Origin: Micrococcaceae bacterium UBA6021
Lineage (GTDB): Bacteria; Actinomycetota; Actinomycetes; Actinomycetales; Micrococcaceae
Direction of reading: 5' to 3'
Length of the DNA stretch: 20,465 nucleotides
Assembly (NCBI GenBank): GCA_002427975.1
Contig: DIZT01000171.1
Coordinates: 1 to 20,465, forward strand
In this document: piece by piece, positions 1-7,015 of the stretch
How the letters are laid out: each line of letters opens with the position of its first letter
Position numbering within the stretch: position 1 is the first letter of the stretch
Made by a program: the position numbers and the translations under genes
The notes under the pieces: model-generated
Database searches by the model: none
The model's input: only the letters and a program-made list of their open reading frames with translations
Told to the model about the DNA's origin: nothing

Positions 1-333
1 GCCGTGCTGTCACACGCAGAGCATCTGGGGATGCCGCGCGACACTCCGTTGAAGAAGACGCTGTTTGCCTGTGACGAGCTGTCGGGGTTCGTGCACGCGT
101 GCGGGCTCGTGCGACCGACGGGCATCGACGGGCTCGAGCCCAAGTCCGTGAAGAAGAAGCTCAAGACGCCGTCGTTCGCGGCAGGAGTTCATCGCGACGA
201 GGTGTATGCGGGCGCCGAAGGGCTGGGGCTCGAGCTCGACGACCACATCCGCAACGTCGTCGAGGCGCTGCAGCCGATCGCGCCGGAGCTCGGGTTGCGC
301 ACCGCAAGCACCGAGGCGGCGGAGGCATCGTGA
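1..333 (+). CDS. HD-domain hydrolase, C-terminal fragment
   Basis: The gene enters the window already open in frame 1, so only the last 110 codons are present and the metal-binding HD motif would lie upstream. What remains matches the C-terminal part of a family of HD-domain hydrolases, with the pattern DELSGFVHACGLVRP, then SVKKKLKTPSFAAGV, then a helix LGLELDDHIRNVVEAL ending in PIAPELGL. These are conserved landmarks of the family after the catalytic core; its substrates are generally unknown. The gene ends in TGA at 331-333, which overlaps the GTG start of the next gene (GTGA, 330-333), so the two are probably translationally coupled. The family call is fairly safe; the specific reaction cannot be read from this fragment. 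Confidence 0.72.
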   Translation, partial: AVLSHAEHLGMPRDTPLKKTLFACDELSGFVHACGLVRPTGIDGLEPKSVKKKLKTPSFAAGVHRDEVYAGAEGLGLELDDHIRNVVEALQPIAPELGLRTASTEAAEAS

Positions 334-728
334 GCCCGCAGTTCGACTTTCTCGGGGTCCCCGTGAGCGACATGGCCCGTTCGGTCGCGTTCTACCGGCT
401 GCTCGGGCTCGAGTTTCCGGAAGGTGCGGAGAACGAGCAGCACGTCGAGGCGCCGCTGCCGGGCGGCATGCGCTACGCGCTCGATACGGAGGACGTCATC
501 CGCTCGTTCGACCCGGACTGGAAGCGGCCGTCCGACGGTTACGCGGGCGGCGGGGCGTTTCGCTGCGACTCGCCGGACGAGGTCGACCAGGTCTGTCGCG
601 CGCTACTGGCAGCGGGCGGATCCGCGCACAAGGAGCCGTGGGACGCGTTCTGGGGCCAGCGCTATGCGCAGGTCAAAGACCCGGACGGGATCGTGATCGA
701 TCTGTACGCAGCGCTGCCCGGCAGCTAG
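330..728 (+). CDS. VOC (glyoxalase/bleomycin-resistance fold) family protein
   Basis: This is a 132-residue single-module VOC protein. The GTG start at 330 puts the first strand (FDFLGVPVSDMARSVAFYR) at the usual N-terminal place, and the protein closes with RYAQVKDPDGIVIDLY, the typical last strand of the fold. The first strand lacks the His that many VOC metalloenzymes use as a metal ligand, so a binding or non-metal role is possible; the substrate is unknown. It overlaps the upstream HD gene by four bases (GTGA). Its TAG stop lies in the palindrome CTAG at 725-728, which also supplies the TAG stop of the convergent aminotransferase gene. Fold assignment is confident, function is not. Confidence 0.85.
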   Translation: MSPQFDFLGVPVSDMARSVAFYRLLGLEFPEGAENEQHVEAPLPGGMRYALDTEDVIRSFDPDWKRPSDGYAGGGAFRCDSPDEVDQVCRALLAAGGSAHKEPWDAFWGQRYAQVKDPDGIVIDLYAALPGS

Positions 729-1804
729 GCGAGCGCGGCAAAGAGGCGGTCGATGTCCCCGCCGCTCGTCCACCAGCCGCACGACGCGCGTAGCCACCCC
801 GTCCCGGGCAGGTCGCGCACGATCACTCCGGCGTCGTAAAGCCGCACAGCTTCCGTTGCGGCGTCGCCTGCCGGAACGAACGAAACGAGTGTGCTCTCGC
901 CGCCCTCCGCGACGAGCTCGAAGCGCTCACGCAGTGCGCCGCGACAGACCTCTGCCATCTCGGCGGCGCGCTCGAAGCGCCACTCCGGCGCACCGGCGAG
1001 CGCCGCCTCCAGGCCCGCGAGGCTGGGTGAGGCCAGCCAGCCGGAATCGAATCGCCCTGCGCCCTCTGCCGGTACGAAGCTCCCGTCCGGTTCCAGCGAC
1101 TTCTGCGCGAAGTAACTCGGGATGCCGATGCCGAGCTGGTCCGCATCGCGCACGTACAACGCGCCGAGCGGCTCCGGGCCGCAGAGCCACTTCTGGCACG
1201 ACACCGTGTAGTAGTCGAGCTCGCCAACGTCGACCGGAATCGCGCCGACTGACTGCGCGCCGTCCACGAGCACGGGCACACCGCTCTCGCGCTTCAGCTC
1301 GTGCACCGGCATCACCTGCCCGGTCGTCCAGAGCACATGCGACAGCGCGAGCAGCCGCGTGCGCGGCGTGATGCACGACAGGATCGTCTCCAATGCAGCC
1401 GCCGTCGGCAGCGCCGCCACCTCGGCAACTCGCACGCGCACGCCGGAGACGTGCAGCGGCAGCAGTAGGCCGGGATGCTCTGAGTTCGTCGTCACGACCT
1501 CGTCGTCCGGCCCGAGCTCCAATCCGGACAGGACGATGTTGCAACCGTCGGTCGTCGAGCTCGTCAGCGCCACCTGCCCCGGCGTCGTGCCGACGAGGTC
1601 CGCAATCTGCTCGCGCACGCGGGTACGTAGCTCGAGCACGCTCATGAACCAGTCATGACCGCCTCGCCCGTGCTCCTGGTCGAAACGAAGGCGTTCCTCG
1701 ATCGCTGCAAGCGTCGGCCGCGACAGCGGGCCCAGCGTTCCTGCGTTGAGATACGCGAACCGTTCCAACACCGGGAAGAGCGCGCGGGCCTCGTCGAACG
1801 TCAC
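725..1804 (-). CDS. Aminotransferase class V (cysteine desulfurase/selenocysteine lyase-like)
   Basis: This encodes a 359-residue PLP enzyme of fold type I. The start is GTG at 1804, because the protein then opens with VTFDEARALFPVLERFAYLN, normal for the family; the open frame continues further upstream but there overlaps the neighbouring gene. Visible landmarks are LTSSTTDGCNIVLSG (cofactor-binding loop, about 80-94), NSEHPG (His110), LVDGAQSVGAIPVD (Asp181 and Gln184, contacting the PLP ring) and the Schiff-base lysine in SCQKWLCGP (Lys205). Members include cysteine desulfurases, selenocysteine lyases and isopenicillin-N-epimerase-like enzymes. No nearby Fe-S, thiolation or secondary-metabolite gene decides which applies. 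The GTG overlaps the TGA of the upstream nuclease-family gene (GTGA, 1801-1804), so the two probably form an operon. Confidence 0.88.
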   Translation of the reverse strand: MTFDEARALFPVLERFAYLNAGTLGPLSRPTLAAIEERLRFDQEHGRGGHDWFMSVLELRTRVREQIADLVGTTPGQVALTSSTTDGCNIVLSGLELGPDDEVVTTNSEHPGLLLPLHVSGVRVRVAEVAALPTAAALETILSCITPRTRLLALSHVLWTTGQVMPVHELKRESGVPVLVDGAQSVGAIPVDVGELDYYTVSCQKWLCGPEPLGALYVRDADQLGIGIPSYFAQKSLEPDGSFVPAEGAGRFDSGWLASPSLAGLEAALAGAPEWRFERAAEMAEVCRGALRERFELVAEGGESTLVSFVPAGDAATEAVRLYDAGVIVRDLPGTGWLRASCGWWTSGGDIDRLFAALA

Positions 1805-2640
1805 GTGACCTCCCGTTCGACCGGTGCGTGATCGGAGAGCAGACGCCCTTCGTACAGGTGCCGCTCCACCGGCCAGCGTACGGCGGGCGATGCATCGAGG
1901 CCCCGGACGAGGATGTGATCGATTCCCGCCGGCGTCGGGCCGCCGAATCCCCATTCTGCAGCGGTCAGATCGGCGAGTGTCCGCGAGTTGTGCGCGCTGA
2001 CGTTGAAGTCACCGCAGAGCAGGACAGGCTCGCCGGGCTTGGCCATACCGTCCACGAACACGGCTGCGCGCAGCAATTCGGCATCGGGCACCCGCTTGTC
2101 CGCAAACCCCGTCGCGTGCAGGTTGCCGACGACGAGCGTCTTGTTTCCGCGCTGAACGCGCACCGCGTGACAAACACGCCGCTCCTTGCTCCAGGCAAGA
2201 CGCTCGACCGTTCCCAGTCCCAGCCGCCGCGCCTGGGCGCGCCGGAAACGGAAAGGGTTGAGGATCACGTGCCGATGCTCTCGGACCTGGAGGTCCGAGC
2301 CGAGCAGGATCGCATTCGCTTGTCCGGTGAACGCCGAGCGCAGGAGCCCGTGGTGAACCTCCGTGAGAACGCGGCCGACCTCGGCTGTCGAGGGGAACGG
2401 GCCGACACTCGGGCGCTGCGCGACGGCCCCGATCGCCGGCATCCCGCTCCAGTCGTCCAGCCGGCCGAGCGCCCAGGCGGGCACTTCCTGCAGGCAGAGC
2501 ACGGCGGGGCGGTCGGCACTCGCAAGCCGCACCATCTCCGTGAGGAACGCTTTCCGTCCGGGCGGCTGCGTGTTCCCGTGGAAGAGGTTCCAAGTCCGGA
2601 CAAGCAGGCGCTCTACTGTACTGCCGATGCGAGTCGTCAT
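1801..2640 (-). CDS. Endonuclease/exonuclease/phosphatase family protein
   Basis: This is a 279-residue protein with the full set of EEP-superfamily motifs in order: RTWNLFHGNT near the N-terminus (Asn), CLQEVPAW (metal-binding Glu), VVGNLHATGF (His), LLCGDFNVS (Asp and Asn) and LSDHAPVERE (catalytic Asp/His pair) at the C-terminus. It therefore probably cleaves phosphodiesters or phosphomonoesters with Mg2+; nucleic acid, lipid and small-molecule substrates all occur in the superfamily. The start chosen is ATG at 2640, since the conserved domain begins about 12 residues later and no other ATG, GTG or TTG codon lies between. This start overlaps the divergent glycosyltransferase start by 14 bases. 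It is coupled downstream to the aminotransferase gene. Confidence 0.85.
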   Translation of the reverse strand: MTTRIGSTVERLLVRTWNLFHGNTQPPGRKAFLTEMVRLASADRPAVLCLQEVPAWALGRLDDWSGMPAIGAVAQRPSVGPFPSTAEVGRVLTEVHHGLLRSAFTGQANAILLGSDLQVREHRHVILNPFRFRRAQARRLGLGTVERLAWSKERRVCHAVRVQRGNKTLVVGNLHATGFADKRVPDAELLRAAVFVDGMAKPGEPVLLCGDFNVSAHNSRTLADLTAAEWGFGGPTPAGIDHILVRGLDASPAVRWPVERHLYEGRLLSDHAPVEREVT

Positions 2641-3673
2641 CTCGGACCCCCCCGCCTTCACGCCGGCGTACGACCACGAGCTCGCCGCCGCGCTCGCCCG
2701 CCGCAAGATCGACGTCGAGCTCGTCACGTCTCGGTTCCGCTTCGGCGAGACGCCCGCCCCGGTCGGCTACCGGCGCAGTGAGCCCTTCTACCCAGTCTCG
2801 TCGAGGCTCTTCAGACGCTCGCGGTTGCGCATCCCGCTCAAGGTGGTGGAGCACCTTCCCGGCACGGCGGCGCTGCTGCTTCGCCGTCCGGACATCCTGC
2901 ACCTGCAGTGGCTGGCGGCGCCCGAGCTCGACCGAGTGTTGCTGCGGCCGCGCGTGCCGACGGTTTTCACGGCACACGATCTCCTGCCGCGGCGGACGGT
3001 CGGAAAGCAGGGGCTCTGGAGAGACCTCCTCTCCCGGTTCGACCGCATCGTCGTCCACAGCGAGCGCGGGCGCGAAAGCCTCGCCGACCTCGGCGTCGAC
3101 GCGACCGTCATTCCGCATCCCGTCTTCCCCAGCGATCCCGAACGTGTCGACGACGGGCACACACTCCTCTGTCTCGGCACGATCCGCCCCTACAAGGGGA
3201 TCGGAGACGCGATCGCGGCGACAAAGCAGATCCCCGGTGCGCGATTGCTCATTGTCGGCGATCCAGTCGAATCCGTGAACGGCTACCGCGCCGAGGCCGG
3301 CGACCTGGCGGAGTGGCGGCTCGGCTACCTCCCACGGCACGAGCTCGAGCGGGCGCTCGGCGAGGCAACCGTCGCGCTCTTTCCTTACCTGCCGCAGCTC
3401 GATCAGAGCGGCGCGCTCCTCCAGGCACTCGGTGCCGGAGTGCCGGCCGTCGCGTACGACGTCGGCGGAATCGCGGAGCCGATCGAGCGGTTCGGCGCGG
3501 GCCGCGTCGTGCCGGCAGGTGACGTCGAGGCGCTCGCCGGCGCCGCGCGTGAGCTGCTCGACGACGACGCGGCGCTGGAGCGCGCCCGTGCGGGTGCACG
3601 GCTCGCACGAGACACGCTCACGTGGGACGCGTCGGCCGACGCGCACATCCGCCTCTACGAGGAGCTCCTGTGA
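2627..3673 (+). CDS. Glycosyltransferase family 4-type (GT-B fold)
   Basis: This encodes a 348-residue GT-B glycosyltransferase. The start ATG at 2627 is chosen because MRVVISDPPAFTPAYDHEL is a proper first beta strand and helix for the fold; the longer open frame upstream is antisense to the nuclease-family gene. Landmarks are FTAHDLLPRR (end of the N-terminal Rossmann domain), RIVVHSERGRESL, the interdomain strand LLCLGTIRPYKGIGDAI and the nucleotide-sugar region LLQALGAGVPAVAYDVGG. The canonical first Glu of the GT4 EX7E motif is not obvious: the segment reads DQSGALLQALGAGVP. Donor and acceptor cannot be inferred. The stop overlaps the next gene's GTG (3670-3673), and that gene leads into a GH15 glycosidase, suggesting an operon concerned with sugar polymers or glycosides. 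Confidence 0.88.
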   Translation: MRVVISDPPAFTPAYDHELAAALARRKIDVELVTSRFRFGETPAPVGYRRSEPFYPVSSRLFRRSRLRIPLKVVEHLPGTAALLLRRPDILHLQWLAAPELDRVLLRPRVPTVFTAHDLLPRRTVGKQGLWRDLLSRFDRIVVHSERGRESLADLGVDATVIPHPVFPSDPERVDDGHTLLCLGTIRPYKGIGDAIAATKQIPGARLLIVGDPVESVNGYRAEAGDLAEWRLGYLPRHELERALGEATVALFPYLPQLDQSGALLQALGAGVPAVAYDVGGIAEPIERFGAGRVVPAGDVEALAGAARELLDDDAALERARAGARLARDTLTWDASADAHIRLYEELL

Positions 3674-3984
3674 GGGTCAGGCGCGCACGCTTCTCGGAGC
3701 TGATCGATCGCCAGCTCGACATCTTCGAACGGGAGCAGCGCGGGCTCATCGAAGACTGTGCCGCGGCCGAGCGGGCGTACAACCAGGCGCCCCGCGACGA
3801 GGCCGAGGAGCGCTACGGCGACTACGTCGACCTCGTCGAGACCGGTACGGAAGTTCTGGCCGACCTCCGCGACAACTTCGCAACCACGCTCGAAGAGGAT
3901 GCGGCCGACGAATACGAACGAGCATTCAACGAAGCCGTGCTCCGGCGCTTTAGGCGCTTCGCCCTCGAGATCGAGGACCGCTGA
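3670..3984 (+). CDS. Small acidic helical protein of unknown function
   Basis: I do not recognise this 104-residue protein. It starts at GTG 3670, overlapping the glycosyltransferase stop as GTGA, and its TGA shares one base with the ATG of the GH15 gene, so it is embedded in an apparent three-gene operon. The sequence is rich in Glu, Asp, Arg and Ala with almost no Pro or Gly, and consists of long amphipathic helices (FSELIDRQLDIFEREQRGLI, then EERYGDYVDLVETGTEVLAD, then EYERAFNEAVLRRFRRFALE). There is no signal peptide or membrane segment. A helical-bundle or coiled-coil cytosolic protein is likely. The tight coupling on both sides argues that it is a real gene and perhaps acts with its neighbours. 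Confidence 0.7.
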   Translation: MRVRRARFSELIDRQLDIFEREQRGLIEDCAAAERAYNQAPRDEAEERYGDYVDLVETGTEVLADLRDNFATTLEEDAADEYERAFNEAVLRRFRRFALEIEDR

Positions 3985-5795
3985 TGGCACGGATCGAGGA
4001 CTACGGGATGATCGGCGACCTCCAAACGGCGGCGCTCGTGGGACGCGACGGGTCGATCGACTGGGCGTGTTTCCCGCGCTTCGACTCCGGCGCCTGCTTC
4101 GCAGCGCTGCTCGGTACGGCGGAGCATGGCCGCTGGCTCCTCGCACCACGAGCTGATGCGTGGGAAGGCAAGCGCCGGTATCGCCCGCACACGCTCGTAC
4201 TGGAGACCGAGTGGGAGACGGACACCGGCGCCGTGCGCGTGCTCGACTTCATGCCGCCACGCGGAAAGGCGCCGGACATCGTGCGCATCGTCGAAGGCTT
4301 ACACGGTCACGTCGAAATGTTCTCCGAGCTCGTCATCCGCTTCGACTACGGCGGCACGATCCCATGGGTCAGGCGGACCGAAGACGGCCGCATCGCAGTC
4401 GCTGGGCCCGACGCGCTCTGCTTCCGCACGCCCGTCGAGCATCGCGGCGAGAATCTCCGCACGCTCGGCGAGTTCACGGTGAAAAAGGGCGAACGCGTCC
4501 CCTTCACGCTGACCTGGTACCCGTCGAACGAGCGGCCGCCGCGAGCGATCGACGCGGAGCACGCTCTGAACGAAACACTCAAGTTCTGGCAGGACTGGGC
4601 CGCCCGCTGTGTCTACACGGGGAAATGGAAGGAGGACGTCCTGGCGTCGCTCGTCGTCCTGAAGGGCCTCACCTATGCCCCGACCGGCGGAATCGTGGCC
4701 GCGCCGACGACGTCGCTGCCGGAGAAGATCGGCGGGGAGCGGAACTGGGACTACCGCTACTGCTGGCTGCGGGACGCCACCATGACGCTGCAGGCGCTGC
4801 TTGCCGGCGGCTACACAGCGGAGGCGGCCGCCTGGCGTGACTGGCTCCTCCGCGCCGTTGCCGGCGATCCGGCCGATCTGCAGATCATGTACGGGATCCA
4901 CGGCGAACGCAGGCTTCCGGAGCTGGAGCTGCCGTGGCTGGCGGGCTATGAGAATTCCAAACCCGTCCGGACCGGGAACGGCGCGGCGGAGCAGCTTCAG
5001 CTGGACGTGTGGGGCGAGGTGCTGGACTGCCTGGCCTTGACCAGGAACTCCCTGCTGAAGCACACGGACGAATCCTGGGATGTGCAGGTTGCCCTGATGC
5101 AGCATCTGGAGACCATCTGGGACCAGCCGGACAATGGGCTCTGGGAGATGCGCGGTCCGCGGCGCCACTTCACGCATTCCAAGGTGATGGCGTGGGTGGC
5201 CGCGGACCGGATGGTAAAGGGCGTCCGGGACTTCGGCCTGACCGGTCCCGTGGAACGGTGGGAGACCCTTCGCGACACCATCCACAGGGACGTCATGGCC
5301 AACGGTTTCGACCCTGCCCGCAACACGTTTGTGCAGTCGTACGGGCGGCCCGAACTGGACGCCAGCCTGCTGCTGATCCCGCGGGTGGGGTTCCTGCCGC
5401 CGGATGATCCCCGGGTGCTGGGGACCATCGACGCGATCCAGCGCGAACTCACCGAAGACGGTTTTGTGCGCCGCTACCGCCCCGCCGACAGCGACGACGG
5501 GCTCCCGGGGGGCGAAGGGGTGTTCCTTGCCTGCTCGTTCTGGTTGGTGGAGGCGCTGCTGGGCGCCGGGCGCACCCAGGAGTCCACCGAACTTTTCGAA
5601 CGGCTGCTGGAACTGCGCAACGATGTGGGTCTGCTCAGTGAGGAATGGGGGGTCAGGGCAGGACGGCAGCTGGGCAATACGCCCCAGGCCTTCAGCCACT
5701 TCGCGCTTGTGACAAGCGCTCTTGAGCTTCATCAGGATATGGTTCGCCGGAGTGACACGCCTATTCCACCGGAGACAGAAAGGGTGGGGCAATAA
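3984..5795 (+). CDS. Glycoside hydrolase family 15 (glucoamylase/trehalase-like), apparently chimeric
   Basis: This 603-residue, full-length GH15 enzyme of the bacterial glucoamylase/trehalase type hydrolyses alpha-glucosidic bonds by inversion. The N-terminal beta-sandwich opens with IEDYGMIGDLQTAALVGRDG (residues 3-22). The (alpha/alpha)6 barrel carries GERNWDYRYCWLRDA (about 250-264), YENSKPVRTGNGAAEQLQLD, and the general-base region LLSEEWG (about 549-555) followed by LGNTPQAFSH. ATG 3984 shares one base with the preceding TGA. Leucine usage changes inside the gene: by hand count, before about 4720 CTC is about 15 of 23 leucines; after that CTG is about 29 of 45. The 5' part resembles the compact left-hand genes and the 3' part the Arthrobacter-like right-hand genes, though the frame stays intact. 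Family assignment is firm; whether this exact hybrid exists in one cell is doubtful. Confidence 0.9.
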   Translation: MARIEDYGMIGDLQTAALVGRDGSIDWACFPRFDSGACFAALLGTAEHGRWLLAPRADAWEGKRRYRPHTLVLETEWETDTGAVRVLDFMPPRGKAPDIVRIVEGLHGHVEMFSELVIRFDYGGTIPWVRRTEDGRIAVAGPDALCFRTPVEHRGENLRTLGEFTVKKGERVPFTLTWYPSNERPPRAIDAEHALNETLKFWQDWAARCVYTGKWKEDVLASLVVLKGLTYAPTGGIVAAPTTSLPEKIGGERNWDYRYCWLRDATMTLQALLAGGYTAEAAAWRDWLLRAVAGDPADLQIMYGIHGERRLPELELPWLAGYENSKPVRTGNGAAEQLQLDVWGEVLDCLALTRNSLLKHTDESWDVQVALMQHLETIWDQPDNGLWEMRGPRRHFTHSKVMAWVAADRMVKGVRDFGLTGPVERWETLRDTIHRDVMANGFDPARNTFVQSYGRPELDASLLLIPRVGFLPPDDPRVLGTIDAIQRELTEDGFVRRYRPADSDDGLPGGEGVFLACSFWLVEALLGAGRTQESTELFERLLELRNDVGLLSEEWGVRAGRQLGNTPQAFSHFALVTSALELHQDMVRRSDTPIPPETERVGQ

Positions 5796-5835
5796 CGGCC
5801 TGACGGCTGGCCCGCCCTTCGCCTCCGAGGGAGAG

Positions 5836-5849
5836 GTAAGTATACTTAC
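5836..5849. promoter_or_regulatory. 14-bp perfect palindrome, candidate operator
   Basis: GTAAGTATACTTAC reads identically on both strands. It lies in the 114-bp spacer between the GH15 stop and the DUF1508 start, about 60 bases upstream of ATG 5910. It is AT-rich in an otherwise GC-rich region, which makes a chance occurrence less likely and fits a dimeric repressor or activator site, or a promoter element of the DUF1508-HAD pair. I cannot name the binding protein. Confidence 0.45.
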
Positions 5850-5909
5850 TAACACTTGCGGTGCGCTCCTAAAAGGCACAGCGCCGCGACTGAACGAGGG
5901 GTGGTTGTA

Positions 5910-6206
5910 ATGGCCGGACATTTTGAGCTGGTGGATGCGCCTGACGGCGGCTATCGCGTGCGGATGCTGGATAGCTCGGGAAGCCTGATGGCTATTTCGG
6001 TGACTTTTCCAACGAAGCGCGCCGCAGTGGCGGGCGTTGAGATGGCCCGCGAGATTGCCGGCACGGGCCTGATCAGAGACTGCAGCAGCAACGGAGCTGG
6101 AACGCTCATCCAGGATCGGGTCCATTCGACGTCCTCCGCGAAAGAGAGCGCTGCCCGCCGTGGCAAGACGCCGTCCGGAACCGGACGAGCCGCCGTGAGG
6201 GGATGA
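5910..6206 (+). CDS. DUF1508 (YegP-like) domain protein
   Basis: This 98-residue protein starts at ATG 5910, preceded by the purine-rich GAACGAGGGG. Residues 1-55 (HFELVDAPDGGYRVRMLDSS, then a strand with SVTFPTKRAAVAGVEMAREI) match the single DUF1508 repeat found in YegP-like proteins: an antiparallel sheet with a 'FEL..a.dG.yrv.l' start and a 't.k.aa..gi' helix. The last ~40 residues are Ser/Gly/Arg-rich and probably disordered. The domain's molecular role is not established. The stop overlaps the start of the HAD gene as ATGA (6203-6206), so the two are translationally coupled, and both lie behind the palindrome at 5836-5849. Confidence 0.75.
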   Translation: MAGHFELVDAPDGGYRVRMLDSSGSLMAISVTFPTKRAAVAGVEMAREIAGTGLIRDCSSNGAGTLIQDRVHSTSSAKESAARRGKTPSGTGRAAVRG

Positions 6207-6916
6207 TCACCCAGAGCCATGCCCTGTCCCGAGGGCGGCGGTGGGGCGTGCTCTTTGACGTCGACGGGACACTGGTGGACTCCTCCTACATCCACACCTT
6301 GGCGTGGTGGCAGGCGTTCCGCCAGCATCAGCATGACGTCCCCATGGCCGCCATTCACCGGTGCGTCGGGATGGGCGGAGCCCGCTTGGTGGACACCCTC
6401 CTTCCTGCTGGCCGGAACCGGGAGGCCGACGCCGAAATCCTGACCAGCCATGCGGCGGTCTTCGCGCAGAGCTGGCCGTCTCTGCGTCCGTTCGACGGCG
6501 CCAAGGAGCTGCTTGCCCAGTGCCACGCCGGTGGACTCGCCATCGCCCTTGCCTCATCGGCGCGCCGGCAAGACCTGGCGGCCAACCGTAGAGCCCTCGG
6601 TGCGGACTCGTTCATCCATGCCGCCACCAGCGCCGACGATGCGAAGGCAAGCAAGCCTGCGCCGGACATTCTGGTGGCGGCGCTGGAAGCTGTCGGCGTC
6701 CTGACGGCAGACTCCGTCTACGTGGGGGATGCGGTGTGGGACATGCAGGCCGCTGCCGCGTTGGGCATCCCCGCCATCGGCGTCACCTGCGGCGGGACCA
6801 GCGCCGCCGAACTCCGCGATGCAGGCGCGGCCGAGGTCTACGAAGGGCCGAGGGACATCCTGGACAACCTGCAGGCAAGCGCCATAGGGAGGCTGCTCGC
6901 GCCAGCGGATGCCTAA
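6203..6916 (+). CDS. HAD-family phosphatase (phosphoglycolate phosphatase/beta-PGM-like)
   Basis: This is a 237-residue HAD hydrolase of subfamily I. Motif I is LFDVDGTLVDSS with nucleophile Asp19 and acid/base Asp21. Motif II lies in ALASSARRQD, motif III is the Lys of AKASKPAPDI, and motif IV is YVGDAVWDMQAA. The cap is a small helical insert between motifs I and II (IHTLAWWQAFRQH onwards). It should remove phosphate from a small metabolite or, like beta-phosphoglucomutase, move it; the sequence does not settle which. It is coupled to the DUF1508 gene by a 4-base overlap. A strong nested inverted repeat follows and separates it from the convergent SCP-like gene. Confidence 0.9.
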   Translation: MITQSHALSRGRRWGVLFDVDGTLVDSSYIHTLAWWQAFRQHQHDVPMAAIHRCVGMGGARLVDTLLPAGRNREADAEILTSHAAVFAQSWPSLRPFDGAKELLAQCHAGGLAIALASSARRQDLAANRRALGADSFIHAATSADDAKASKPAPDILVAALEAVGVLTADSVYVGDAVWDMQAAAALGIPAIGVTCGGTSAAELRDAGAAEVYEGPRDILDNLQASAIGRLLAPADA

Positions 6917-6927
6917 GAGGTCGAGTT

Positions 6928-6983
6928 CGCCGGAACCGCACGAGGTCGCCGGAAACACCCGGCGACCTCGAAGGTTTCCGGCG
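6928..6983. terminator. Nested inverted repeat between convergent genes
   Basis: The inner arms CGAGGTCGCCGG (6941-6952) and CCGGCGACCTCG (6959-6970) pair perfectly over 12 bp around the loop AAACAC. Outer arms CGCCGGAACC (6928-6937) and GGTTTCCGGCG (6973-6983) extend the fold with one bulged T. It sits just after the HAD stop and before the minus-strand SCP-like stop, so it can serve as a bidirectional transcription barrier. There is no clear T-run on either side. Confidence 0.6.
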
Positions 6984-7015
6984 AGTTCGGCGTCGGGCTC
7001 CGCAAGAACGGCGGG

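Noticed and set aside
2009..3646. 545-codon open frame on the minus strand
   Set aside because: It runs antisense to the glycosyltransferase and out of frame over the nuclease-family gene, both of which have full motif sets.
4299..6125. 608-codon open frame on the minus strand
   Set aside because: It is antisense to the GH15 gene and the DUF1508 gene, has no recognisable domain, and its sequence is the mirror of GC-rich codon bias.
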